Counted from the first letter of the stretch, positions 9,691-17,305 are shown. The stretch: DNA of 28,133 bases from DASUPK01 sp035456265 (GCA_035456265.1 DATIDP010000210.1:1-28133); one strand, 5' to 3'. The notes: generated by a model from the letters alone, not told the origin. A program made the numbers and translations.

Positions 9691-9720
9691 CTTAGACGTG
9701 ACACACCTCTTAGACGTGAC
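9691..9720. repeat. 12-bp direct repeat upstream of the MMPL gene, possible operator
   Basis: The 12-mer CTTAGACGTGAC occurs at 9691-9702 and again at 9709-9720, exactly, 18 bp start to start. The first copy is embedded in TCACTTAGACGTGA (9689-9702), which has inverted TCAC/GTGA ends. The repeat lies 120 bp upstream of the MMPL start codon, where its promoter should be. Tandem identical half sites suggest a transcription factor binding region; the factor is not identifiable. Confidence 0.45.
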
Positions 9721-9741
9721 GCGGCTCGAAAACTCATCGGC

Positions 9742-9769
9742 GACGATGCCAGCCGACGCCGGCATCGTC
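9742..9769 (-). terminator. candidate intrinsic terminator of the rml operon
   Basis: Perfect 9-bp inverted repeat GACGATGCC / GGCATCGTC with a 10-base loop, beginning 14 bp after the rmlC stop codon on the minus strand. On that strand the stem is followed after about 8 bases by TTTT (9729-9732 region). Position and orientation fit termination of the rml transcript, although the U-run is short and not immediately adjacent. Confidence 0.5.
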
Positions 9770-9783
9770 CATTGGGGATTGCC

Positions 9784-10341
9784 CTAACCGGACCCCAGGC
9801 CCGAACCCGAGGCCGCCAGGTCAGCGATTGACGGAGCGTTTTGGTCCCGCTCGGAGAGGATCGGGTCGGAGATGGGCCAGTGGACGGCGACCTCGGGGTC
9901 GTCCCACGCGATACCCCTCTCGAGGTCGGAGTCGTAGTACGTGGACACGCGGTAGAGGACGTCCGCCGATTCGGAAAGGACGCAGAATCCGTGTCCGAAC
10001 CCGTTTGGGATGAAGAGCTGGCGGTGGGTTACGTCGTCGAGCTCGTAGCCCTCCCAGCGCTTGTACGTCGGCGAGTCCGGGCGCAGGTCGACGGCGACGT
10101 CGAAGATCGCGCCCCGCGCGCAGCGGACCAGCTTCGCCTGACCGCGCTGCAGGTGGATCCCGCGCAGCACCCGCTCGCCGGAGCGGCTGTGGTTCTCCTG
10201 GACGAACTCGACCTCGATGCCGAGCGAGGCGAACGCGTTGGCCCGGAAGGTCTCGACGAAGAACCCGCGCTCGTCCCCATGGACGTCGGGCTCGATCAGA
10301 ACCACGCCCTCGATCTCCGTGGGAAGCCGGCGGAAGCTCAT
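9784..10341 (-). CDS. rfbC: dTDP-4-dehydrorhamnose 3,5-epimerase
   Basis: RmlC, third enzyme of dTDP-L-rhamnose synthesis: it epimerises dTDP-4-keto-6-deoxyglucose at C3 and C5. The 185-residue cupin has the normal family length. Visible are the N-terminal 'DERGFFVETFR' (23-33), the active-site region 'NHSRSGERVLRGIHLQ' with catalytic His63, 'GAIFDVAVDLR' (77-87), 'FIPNGFGHGF' (110-119) and the catalytic tyrosine region LYRVSTYY (Tyr130). ATG 10341 overlaps the rmlB stop by four bases (ATGA); longer upstream starts would run into rmlB and add unconserved residues. It is last in the operon and is followed by a hairpin that may end the transcript. Confidence 0.95.
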   Translation of the reverse strand: MSFRRLPTEIEGVVLIEPDVHGDERGFFVETFRANAFASLGIEVEFVQENHSRSGERVLRGIHLQRGQAKLVRCARGAIFDVAVDLRPDSPTYKRWEGYELDDVTHRQLFIPNGFGHGFCVLSESADVLYRVSTYYDSDLERGIAWDDPEVAVHWPISDPILSERDQNAPSIADLAASGSGLGSG

Positions 10342-11339
10342 TGGCTCAGAGTCTTGCCGTACTGGCGCTCGTAATACTCGCGGTACTCGCCCGAGCGGAT
10401 CGGCTCCCACCACCAGCCGTTCTCGCGGTACCAGGCGACCGTCCGCTCGATGCCCTCGTCGAAGGGGACCGCCGCCTTCCAGCCGAGGCCCTCGAGGCGC
10501 GCCGCCGAGAGCGAATAGCGCCGGTCGTGCCCGGGCCGGTCCTTGACGTACTCGATCAGCGACTCGTCTCGGTCGGTGAGGGCGAGAATTCGCCTGACGA
10601 CCTCGACGTTCGGCAGCTCGTCGGGGCCGCCCACGTTGTAGACCTCGCCCGGCTCACCCCGCTCGAGCACCGCGTCCACCGCGGCGCAGCAATCCTCCAC
10701 GTAGAGCCAGTTTCGGACCTGCATCCCGTCGCCGTAGACCGGCAGCGGATCCCCCGCCAGGGCGTTGAGGATGCAGAGCGGGATCAGCTTCTCCGGATGC
10801 TGGCGGGGCCCGTAGTTGTTGGAGGCCCGGATGATCAGGGCCTCGGAGCCGTAGGTGCGGGCGAAGGCCGAGACCAGCAGATCGCCGCCCGCCTTGGACG
10901 CGGAGTACGGGGAGGAGGGGTTGAGCGGGGACTCCTCGGTCGCCGTGCCCAGCTCGAAGTCGCCGTAGACCTCGTCGGTGGAGACCTGGAGGTGGCGGAC
11001 GCGCGCGTCTCGGGCGGCCTCGAGCAGCACGTAGGTGCCGTAGACGTCCGTCGTGATGAACTCGCCGGGCGCCTCGATCGAGCGGTCCACGTGGGACTCG
11101 GCGGCGAAGTTGACGACCGCGCCGCACCCCTCGATCGCCGCAGCGACGGCGTTGCGGTCGGCGATGTCCGCATCCACCAGCTCCCAGCGCTCCTCCGGGA
11201 TGCCCTCGAGGTTCTCCCGGCGCCCCGCGTAGGTGAGCTTGTCGAGCACCCGCACCGTGTCGTCCGGGTGCGAGTCCAGGCGGTGCCGGACGTAGTTCGA
11301 GCCGATGAAGCCGGCCCCGCCGGCGACCAGCAGCCTCAT
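10338..11339 (-). CDS. rfbB: dTDP-glucose 4,6-dehydratase
   Basis: RmlB, second enzyme of dTDP-L-rhamnose synthesis, converts dTDP-glucose to dTDP-4-keto-6-deoxyglucose with bound NAD+. The 333-residue extended SDR has the N-terminal Rossmann motif GGAGFIG (7-13), the catalytic STDEVYG (120-126, with Thr-Asp-Glu at 121-123) and the YSASK catalytic Tyr145/Lys149 pair. 'RASNNYGPRQHPEKLIP' and the C-terminal 'DRPGHDRRYSL' are highly typical of RmlB. The ATG overlaps the rmlD stop by four bases, and its own stop overlaps the rmlC start likewise, so the proteins are probably made by coupled translation. Confidence 0.97.
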   Translation of the reverse strand: MRLLVAGGAGFIGSNYVRHRLDSHPDDTVRVLDKLTYAGRRENLEGIPEERWELVDADIADRNAVAAAIEGCGAVVNFAAESHVDRSIEAPGEFITTDVYGTYVLLEAARDARVRHLQVSTDEVYGDFELGTATEESPLNPSSPYSASKAGGDLLVSAFARTYGSEALIIRASNNYGPRQHPEKLIPLCILNALAGDPLPVYGDGMQVRNWLYVEDCCAAVDAVLERGEPGEVYNVGGPDELPNVEVVRRILALTDRDESLIEYVKDRPGHDRRYSLSAARLEGLGWKAAVPFDEGIERTVAWYRENGWWWEPIRSGEYREYYERQYGKTLSQ

Positions 11340-12325
11340 GCGGCGTCCTGCCCCTCGTCGTCGCCGGTCTCCTCGGCCTCCTCGTGCTCGCCGTTCTCGA
11401 ATTCGATCTCCTCGCGCACACGCTCGGGCCAGTGGTCGAGCACCGGCTGCCTCCTGGAGGCACTCGAGCGCTTCCTCGGCGTGACGTCCTGCTCCTGGTC
11501 GCGGCGGGCCAGGTAGTCGGAGAGCCCGCGCTGCCAGGGCGGCAGCTTGATTGGGGCTGAGCGGCGGCTGACCAGGACCGAGTTGGCGGGCCGCTTCGCC
11601 GGACGCTCCATCATGTCCGTGGTCGACGCCATCACGCGGGTCACCACCTCGGCCTGACGGAAGATCTCCATCGCGAACTCGTACCAGGAGCAGTTGCCCT
11701 CGCCCGCCATGTGGTGGACGCCATAGGCGGCGCTCTCCATCAGGCGGAGCAGCCCGACCGCCAGGTGTCCCGTGTAGGTCGGGCAGCCGATCTGGTCGTG
11801 AACCACCACGACCGGACCGCCGCCCTCGCCCAGGCGCAGCATCGTCTCGACGAAGTTGCCGCCATGCGGGCCGAAGAGCCAGGAGGTGCGGACGATGAAG
11901 CTCTGCCCGTTGACCAGCGCCGTGGCGCGCTCGCCCGCGAGCTTGGTCCGGCCGTACGCGTTGATCGGGTCGGGATCGTCCGACTCCCCGTAGGGACCAC
12001 TCTCGCCGTTGAAGACGTAGTCGGTGGAGGGGTAGATGACCTTGGCGTGGACCTTCTTGGCCGCGTCGGCCACGAAGCCGGCGGCCTGGGCGTTGACCAG
12101 CGACGCCTCCTGCTCGGACTCCTCCGCTCCATCGACGTTGGTCCAGGCCGCACAGTTGATCACCGCGCCGGGCCGCTCGCGCGTGATCACCCGCTCGACG
12201 CGCGCCGGGTCCGTGACGTCGAGATCCTCGTGTCCGAGGGCGATCACCTGATGACGCATGTCCTCGGCGACGCGGACCACGTCGTGACCGAGCATCCCGT
12301 TCGCTCCCGTGATGAGCACCCTCAT
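11336..12325 (-). CDS. rfbD: dTDP-4-dehydrorhamnose reductase with acidic C-terminal tail
   Basis: RmlD, last enzyme of the pathway, reduces dTDP-4-keto-L-rhamnose to dTDP-L-rhamnose. The SDR core shows GANGMLG (7-13), STDYVF (100-105), the YGRTK catalytic Tyr124/Lys128 and 'RTSWLFG' (146-152). The core ends at about residue 273 ('WQRGLSDYL'). About 55 further residues follow: a basic patch (RKRSSASRR, 284-292) and then a strongly acidic, probably disordered end rich in Glu/Asp (304-329). The usual family length is about 280-300 residues, so the tail is an addition. I chose ATG 12325, which overlaps the rmlA stop by four bases; upstream extension would only read the other frame of rmlA. Confidence 0.95.
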   Translation of the reverse strand: MRVLITGANGMLGHDVVRVAEDMRHQVIALGHEDLDVTDPARVERVITRERPGAVINCAAWTNVDGAEESEQEASLVNAQAAGFVADAAKKVHAKVIYPSTDYVFNGESGPYGESDDPDPINAYGRTKLAGERATALVNGQSFIVRTSWLFGPHGGNFVETMLRLGEGGGPVVVVHDQIGCPTYTGHLAVGLLRLMESAAYGVHHMAGEGNCSWYEFAMEIFRQAEVVTRVMASTTDMMERPAKRPANSVLVSRRSAPIKLPPWQRGLSDYLARRDQEQDVTPRKRSSASRRQPVLDHWPERVREEIEFENGEHEEAEETGDDEGQDAA

Positions 12326-13398
12326 GGGATCGAGATCTTCGCGTTGTCGCCGACCAGGAAGCGCAGCGTCTTCGGCATGCCCTCGCTCCGGCTGAGGCTG
12401 ACGTTCTTGCCGAGTAGGCTCGCCTCCATCCGCGCGTACAGGTTCCGGATGCTTGAGCCGGCCAGCACGATCGAGTGCTCGATCTCTGAGCCGATCACGA
12501 CCACGTCTCGGTCGATTGCGGTGTAGGGCCCCACGTAAGCGTCGGTGAGCTGGGCGCCGGCGCCGATGATGGCGGGGCCGCGGACGACGGTGCGCTCGAG
12601 CTTCGCTCCCTGCTCGATCGCCACCCGACCCTCGACCCGCGACTCCGAATCCAGCTCGCCGTCGATTCGCGGCTCGATGTCCTCGAGCACGAGGCGGTTC
12701 GCCTCCAGCATGTCCTCGAGCTTGCCGGTGTCCTTCCACCAGCCCTTGACGATGTGCGACTCGACCCGCCGGTCCCTCTCGATCAGCGTGTCGATCGCGT
12801 CCGTGATCTCGAGCTCGCCGCGGGCGGACGGCTCGATCGAGTGGGCGGCCTCGAAGATCGCCGGCGTGAACATGTAGACGCCCACCAGGGCCAGGTCACT
12901 TGGCGGGTCCTTCGGTTTCTCGACGAGGCGCACGACCCGCTCGCCGTTCAACTCCGCCACCCCATACGAGGAGGGGTCGTCGACGCGGGTGAGCAGGATC
13001 AGGGCGTCGGGCTCCGAGCTTCGAAAGCGCTCCACCAGATCGGTGATCCCGTCGCGGAGCAGGTTGTCACCGAGATACATCACGAACGGGCTCTGCCCCA
13101 GGTATTCCTCGGCGGTGAGCAGGGCATGCGCCAGGCCGAGCGGCGCCTCCTGCTCGATGTAGGTGATCTCGGCGCCGAAGTCCGAGCCGTCGCCGGCGGC
13201 CTGGCGGATCTCCTCACCGGTCTCCGGGGCGATGATCACGCCGATCTGCCTGATCCCGGCCTCGACCAGGGCCTCGATCCCGTAGAAGAGCACGGGCTTG
13301 TTTGCCACGGGCACGAGTTGCTTGGCCGAGGTGTGGGTGATCGGCCGCAGGCGCGTGCCGGCACCCCCCGAGAGGATCAGCCCCTTCAGCGCTTCCAT
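12322..13398 (-). CDS. rfbA: glucose-1-phosphate thymidylyltransferase, long form
   Basis: RmlA, first enzyme of dTDP-L-rhamnose synthesis, joins dTTP and glucose 1-phosphate. It shows the nucleotidyltransferase loop GGAGTRLRP (11-19), 'KQLVPVANKP' (26-35), the metal-binding GDN (110-112) and 'VEKPKDP'. At 358 residues it belongs to the long StrD-like type: beyond the catalytic domain a C-terminal left-handed beta-helix is indicated by hexapeptide-like repeats from about residue 245 ('SRVEGRVAIEQGAKLERTVVRGPAIIGAGAQL' region). It is the first gene of the rmlADBC operon; 217 bp separate it from the upstream gene. No convincing promoter or Shine-Dalgarno is visible in front of ATG 13398. Confidence 0.95.
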   Translation of the reverse strand: MEALKGLILSGGAGTRLRPITHTSAKQLVPVANKPVLFYGIEALVEAGIRQIGVIIAPETGEEIRQAAGDGSDFGAEITYIEQEAPLGLAHALLTAEEYLGQSPFVMYLGDNLLRDGITDLVERFRSSEPDALILLTRVDDPSSYGVAELNGERVVRLVEKPKDPPSDLALVGVYMFTPAIFEAAHSIEPSARGELEITDAIDTLIERDRRVESHIVKGWWKDTGKLEDMLEANRLVLEDIEPRIDGELDSESRVEGRVAIEQGAKLERTVVRGPAIIGAGAQLTDAYVGPYTAIDRDVVVIGSEIEHSIVLAGSSIRNLYARMEASLLGKNVSLSRSEGMPKTLRFLVGDNAKISIP

Positions 13399-13615
13399 CG
13401 GGCAGGAGGCTAGTGCCTAGAGCCCAGGCCGCGAAAGCCCAGGGTGTCGAGTACGCCGAGGGCGGCGAACCGAGCGCACTCAGACCGTGCGCGAGCGAGA
13501 CGCCGGGACCGAGGACGAAGCCAGGCGAGGGTTCGCTAATCCGCCGTCAGAGGCGATCGACATCCTCGAAATTGAGGTGTCTGCATGAATCCGCCCAGTG
13601 ATCGGTAGGGCCCGC

Positions 13616-14086
13616 TCAGTAGGTGCCGCCCAGCTTGCGGTGGTCCCAGCTCGCGAGCCGCTCGGGGTGGAAGTGGATCGCGACGCGCTTGGGCGCCTGG
13701 GCGCGCAGGCCGGCCTCCGCATCGCCCTCCACCGACCGAATCCCCTCGCTGTAGCGGACCGTCATCTCCTTGGCGTAGTCGACGATCCGGTCGAGATCGC
13801 GGATGATCTCGGCCTCCGCCTCGATCTGGATCCCTCGCAGCTCCCCGTACTCGACGCCGGTCTCGATCAGCAGCGTCGCCCGCGGATCGCGCTCGAGGTT
13901 CTTCACCTTCTGCGACTTGGCGTAGGTCCAGATCCAGATCTCGCCGTCGCGCGGGACGTACCAGAGCGGCATCACGTGCGGCCAGCCCCGGGGTCCCAGG
14001 GAGGAGACCACGACGATCCGCTCGCTGTCGATCAGCTCGCGCCGCTCCTTCTCGCTGAGCTTGATCAGGTCGCGGCGCGAAGGCAT
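13616..14086 (-). CDS. PPOX-type split-barrel flavin/F420-binding protein
   Basis: Small protein of 156 residues in the pyridoxamine 5'-phosphate oxidase-like (FDOR-B) superfamily, which binds FMN or deazaflavin F420 and reduces varied substrates. Typical features are 'SERIVVVSSLGPRGWPHVMPLWYV' (29-52), the 'GEIWIWTYAKSQKVKNLERDPRATLLIE' region (56-83) with the cofactor phosphate-contacting lysines, and a long beta-alpha segment to the C-terminus. ATG 14086 shares its A with the TGA stop of the acylase gene, so it is the third gene of the MBL-acylase-PPOX unit. Substrate and cofactor cannot be decided from the sequence; actinobacteria frequently use F420 here. Confidence 0.85.
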   Translation of the reverse strand: MPSRRDLIKLSEKERRELIDSERIVVVSSLGPRGWPHVMPLWYVPRDGEIWIWTYAKSQKVKNLERDPRATLLIETGVEYGELRGIQIEAEAEIIRDLDRIVDYAKEMTVRYSEGIRSVEGDAEAGLRAQAPKRVAIHFHPERLASWDHRKLGGTY

Positions 14087-16479
14087 CAGGTGCCGTCGGG
14101 CGTCAGCACGAGCGTCTCGAACGGCCCCTCGCCGGCCATCGGCTGCATCGTCCCCGCCTCCCAGCGCGGCTGGAGGTCGTCGTAGTGAGTGCTCCAGGCG
14201 TGGCCGGACTGGCCGGTGAAAGCCTGCCACTGGGAGCGCTCCGGGGTGGAGGGGTCCGCGACCATCCGCCAGCTCGGCGCCCAGATCGCGTGGTAGGGGT
14301 CACTCGGGTTGTAGGCGATCTGCGCGACCGTCTCCTGCGCGCCGCCCGGGTGGAGCGTCCGGTTGAAGACCCAGTCCGCGACCGGATGGCCCGCGCCGAG
14401 CGCGTGTGGGAACGCGAGTGCGTGCACCCGGCCCCAGCGCCACCCCTCCGGGTCCGGTCCGAAACGGTCCTCGAGATCGTCGAGGGCTCCTCGCAGCGCC
14501 TCCAGCGCGAGCTCGTCCCAGGATCCGCCGATCAGCTCCTCGTCCGCCTCGTCCCAGAGCTCGAGCAGGTGGGAGTGCCAGCGCCACGGCGAGGTCACGT
14601 GTGCGATGAAGCCGTTGTCGGCGCGGTCCAGGTAGCGCTCGGCGAGGTCCCGGTCCCCGATCGCCGCGCGCGTGAACTCCCGCGCCAGCCGGAGCAGAAA
14701 CGCCTGGTAGATCGTTCCCGCCACGGTCCTCGGGCCGAGTGTTCGGTCCCAGCTCTTCAGACGCTCGATCGCGCGGACCTCCCGCTGGCTCGTCGGGGAC
14801 AGGCGGGCGAGGCGGTGAACGACCTCGTCGCCGGGGATCGAGTAGAGGTCCGTCTGCATCCGCCGGAAGTCGTCGAGGTCGTGCTCCTCGCGCTCGCCGA
14901 GCAGCTGCTCGATCCGCGCGGCGCGGTAGCCGTCCAGCCAGTCGCTGGTGATGTGATGGGGGTAGGAGGAGTCGACGACGCGGTTGTTCGCCGTGACGAT
15001 GTAGCCCTCGTCGGGGTCGACGAGCTCCGGCAGCTCGTCGTAGGGGATCCAGCCCTCCCACTCGAATTCGCCGGTCCAGCCGGGCTTCGGCAGGTCGGGG
15101 CAGCCACCCTTCCGCATCGGGATCCGGCCCATCATCTTGTAACCGATCGAGCCGTGACGGTCTGCCCAAACCAGGTTCTGCACAGGCATCGCCACGTCAC
15201 GCAGCAGCTCAACCAGATCCGCTCCGCTTCGCGGCTCGAGGACGCCGACGTGGGCGCGGGAGATCGCGGGCTCATCGAGTCCGGCCCAGCGCAGGGCGAG
15301 CGGCTGCTCGTCGTCGGCCCCCAGCGCCTGGTTGACGATCGGACCGTGATGGGTGAGCCGGACTTCATGACGCTCCGCCTGGTCCTGTCCGCGGACGGCG
15401 ATCAGCTCCTCGACGATCTCGAGCGGGCGCATCTCGCCCTCGAACTCGTAGCTCTCGCCCTCGATCCGTTCGACGAAGAGGTCCTCCAGGTCCGCCATCA
15501 CGTTCGTGAACGACCAGGCCACGTCGTCGTTGTGTCCGAGCGAAATCCCGGGCAAGCCTGGGATCGACGCGCCACTGCAGGCGCGCCCGCCCATCTCGAG
15601 CGTCATCTCGTACCAGACGCCCGGCATCCCGCTGGGCAGATGCGGGTCTCCGGCGAGCAGCGCACCGCCGGTCGCCGAGCGGGCCGGCGTCACCGCCCAG
15701 TTGTTCGAGCCGCTCGCGGACGTTGCCAAGCCGATCTGCTCGCGGACGCGGCCGATCTGCTCCGCCAGCCGCAGGCCGTCTCCGTCGAAGCCCCGGCCGG
15801 GGGTGAGCGCGACGGGATTGCCCTTCGGGTAGGTGGGATCTATCTTCGCCGCTCGCTCCTCGCCCAGCTCCCGGACGAGGTCGGCGCGGAGCAGCTCCCG
15901 CTCCCAATTCGTCGAGAGCCCGAACGAGAGGAGCTTGCCGCCGGCCAGCATGTCCGCCGGCCGCCAGGGCTCGAATTCGATGCGCAGCAGCTGGAATTCG
16001 GCCGGAGGAGCCGAGGCGATCCGGGCCGCCTCGTTCAGGCCGGCGCAGTAGGCGTCCAACAGCCGGCGCAGATCCGAGTCGAGCTCGGCCTCCTCCCGCA
16101 GCGCGACCCGGCGCAGGCCCAGGGTGCGCATCAGCCTGTCGACCGGAAGCCCGTCCCGACCGGCGATCTCGGCGATTCTGCCGGAGGTCACCCGGCGGTT
16201 GACCTCGCATTGCCAGAGCCGGTCCTGGCCATGGCAGAAGCCCTCCCCGTACCAGAGGTCGGCCTGCGTCTGGGCTCGCACGGTCGGCATTCCCCACCGG
16301 TCACGGACGATCTCGATCCGGCCCTCGACGCCACGGACCCGTAGATCGCCGGCGGTCGTGGGAAGGGGGCGGCGGAAGAGCTGCCACCAGAGCCCCGCCG
16401 CGGTACCGCCGAGGAGCACCGTGCCGATTCCCATGCCCTTGGCGCCGGTCCGCAATAGGCGGCCTAGGTCCATGCCCAT
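14086..16479 (-). CDS. penicillin acylase family Ntn-hydrolase (S45)
   Basis: Precursor of a two-chain N-terminal nucleophile hydrolase, 797 residues, as usual for family S45 (penicillin G acylase, quorum-quenching AHL acylases). A hydrophobic segment (about 17-36) near the N-terminus acts as signal or anchor. The alpha chain has 'EIVRDRWGMPTVRA' and 'GEGFCHGQDRLWQCEVNRR' (78-96), both family hallmarks. The autocatalytic cleavage point is G257-S258 in GSNNWAV, Ser258 being the nucleophile. 'GGALLAGDPHLPSGMPGVWYE' and later 'HGPIVN', 'TANNRVVD' and the C-terminal 'GQSGHAWSTHYDD' are also typical. The alternative start ATG 16473 lies two codons downstream; the open frame further upstream overlaps the MBL gene and is not used. 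The likely activity is amide hydrolysis of an N-acyl compound; the substrate is unknown. Confidence 0.93.
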   Translation of the reverse strand: MGMDLGRLLRTGAKGMGIGTVLLGGTAAGLWWQLFRRPLPTTAGDLRVRGVEGRIEIVRDRWGMPTVRAQTQADLWYGEGFCHGQDRLWQCEVNRRVTSGRIAEIAGRDGLPVDRLMRTLGLRRVALREEAELDSDLRRLLDAYCAGLNEAARIASAPPAEFQLLRIEFEPWRPADMLAGGKLLSFGLSTNWERELLRADLVRELGEERAAKIDPTYPKGNPVALTPGRGFDGDGLRLAEQIGRVREQIGLATSASGSNNWAVTPARSATGGALLAGDPHLPSGMPGVWYEMTLEMGGRACSGASIPGLPGISLGHNDDVAWSFTNVMADLEDLFVERIEGESYEFEGEMRPLEIVEELIAVRGQDQAERHEVRLTHHGPIVNQALGADDEQPLALRWAGLDEPAISRAHVGVLEPRSGADLVELLRDVAMPVQNLVWADRHGSIGYKMMGRIPMRKGGCPDLPKPGWTGEFEWEGWIPYDELPELVDPDEGYIVTANNRVVDSSYPHHITSDWLDGYRAARIEQLLGEREEHDLDDFRRMQTDLYSIPGDEVVHRLARLSPTSQREVRAIERLKSWDRTLGPRTVAGTIYQAFLLRLAREFTRAAIGDRDLAERYLDRADNGFIAHVTSPWRWHSHLLELWDEADEELIGGSWDELALEALRGALDDLEDRFGPDPEGWRWGRVHALAFPHALGAGHPVADWVFNRTLHPGGAQETVAQIAYNPSDPYHAIWAPSWRMVADPSTPERSQWQAFTGQSGHAWSTHYDDLQPRWEAGTMQPMAGEGPFETLVLTPDGT

Positions 16480-16511
16480 TCGAGTTTCATACCAGGGGCG
16501 CCGCCCCGGGG

Positions 16512-17246
16512 TCAGTCGCGGAGATCGGAGGGCAGGAGTCCCTCGTCCTCGAGCTTCTCCAGATGCGCCTGCATCGCGATCGCCGCCGCGCCTCGCAGCG
16601 CCTCGGGGACGTCGTCCCAGACCTCGGCAAGCAGCGTGGCCCGGGAGCGCTCCCCGCGCTCGATAGCCGCCACCAGGCGGTCCTCGCGCTGCTGGCGATG
16701 GGCGACGTACTCGGCGATCTTGCCCTGCGGATCGTGAATCTCCGCGCCATGCCCGGGATAGAGGACCGTCAGGTCGAGCCCCTGAAGCCGCCGCAGGGAG
16801 TGCATGTAGTCGCGCAGCGAGCCCCCGAACCCTCGCGGGCCGACGATCGTCGAGCCCTCGCCCAGGATCAGGTCGCCGGTGAAGCAGGCGTACGGCGCGC
16901 TGCGTTCCGGCCCGCTGGGCAGCAGGAAACAGAGGTGATCGTCGGCGTGCCCGGGGGTGTCGAGCGCCTGCAGCCCGGCGACCCACTCCCCGTCGGCCGG
17001 TCTCGCTGGCTCGACGCCGAGCGATTCGACGCCGGCACTGTGGTCGCCGTGGCCATGGGTGAGCAGGACCATCCCGAGCCCGCCGCGGCTCTCCGCGGCT
17101 GAGCGCACCGCCGCGATGTGCGCCTCGTCGTCCGGCCCGGGGTCGATGACGACGGCCGGATCCCGGCCGACGACGTAGGTGTTCGTCCCCTCCAGCGTCA
17201 TCGGGCTCGGGTTGTCGGCGGTCAAGCGCTCGACGTCGAGGCTCAC
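16512..17246 (-). CDS. metallo-beta-lactamase fold hydrolase, LACTB2-like
   Basis: Zinc-dependent hydrolase of 244 residues. It carries THGHGDHSAG (63-72; ligands His64, His66, Asp68, His69), then 'LDTPGHADDHLCFLL' and 'CFTGDLI', and a distal 'YPGHG', giving the complete MBL metal site. After about residue 180 a winged-helix-like C-terminal domain follows, as in LACTB2-like proteins, which cleave thioesters, lactones or RNA in different members. GTG 17246 is the start. The gene lies 32 bp upstream of the penicillin acylase homologue in the same direction. It is divergent from the ArsR cassette, 59 bp apart, so the operator there could also affect it. Confidence 0.92.
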   Translation of the reverse strand: MSLDVERLTADNPSPMTLEGTNTYVVGRDPAVVIDPGPDDEAHIAAVRSAAESRGGLGMVLLTHGHGDHSAGVESLGVEPARPADGEWVAGLQALDTPGHADDHLCFLLPSGPERSAPYACFTGDLILGEGSTIVGPRGFGGSLRDYMHSLRRLQGLDLTVLYPGHGAEIHDPQGKIAEYVAHRQQREDRLVAAIERGERSRATLLAEVWDDVPEALRGAAAIAMQAHLEKLEDEGLLPSDLRD

Positions 17247-17265
17247 GACGCCGCATTCTGCCTGG

Positions 17266-17295
17266 TTGACATGTGACTAAAAAGTCACCTATACT
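17266..17295 (+). promoter_or_regulatory. sigma70-type promoter of the ArsR cassette
   Basis: TTGACA (17266-17271) and TATACT (17290-17295) separated by 18 bp match the -35 and -10 consensus at all six and five positions respectively. In this GC-rich window such a match stands out. Transcription would begin near 17301-17303, only a few bases before the ATG at 17306. Confidence 0.8.
17273..17288. promoter_or_regulatory. 16-bp palindromic operator between -35 and -10
   Basis: Perfect inverted repeat GTGACT-AAAA-AGTCAC placed wholly in the promoter spacer. A repressor bound there would block RNA polymerase. The immediately downstream gene encodes an ArsR-type repressor, so this is most likely its own binding site. 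The site also lies between this promoter and the divergent MBL gene. Confidence 0.75.
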
Positions 17296-17305
17296 TACCA
17301 CCCCG

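Noticed and set aside
9572..9691. GTG 9691 as start of the MMPL gene
   Set aside because: The added 40 residues have no membrane or family features, and AGGAGGG fits ATG 9571 well.
10341..11516. Plus-strand frame of 391 codons over rmlB and rmlD
   Set aside because: Antisense shadow of two well-identified enzymes.
13399..13615. Possible small gene, tRNA or rml promoter in the gap upstream of rmlA
   Set aside because: No tRNA T-loop or cloverleaf, short frames have no ribosome site or recognisable sequence, and no convincing -35/-10 pair was found.
14185..16344. Open frame of 719 codons on the plus strand
   Set aside because: Exact antisense of the penicillin-acylase gene, whose motifs are clear; composition is that of a shadow.
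16495..16507. GGGGC-GCC-GCCCC hairpin between the MBL and acylase genes
   Set aside because: Five pairs with a 3-base loop occur often by chance at this GC content; too little for a regulatory claim.
17273..17305. GTG 17273 as start of the ArsR gene
   Set aside because: It lies in the spacer between the -35 and -10 elements, so the transcript would not contain it.
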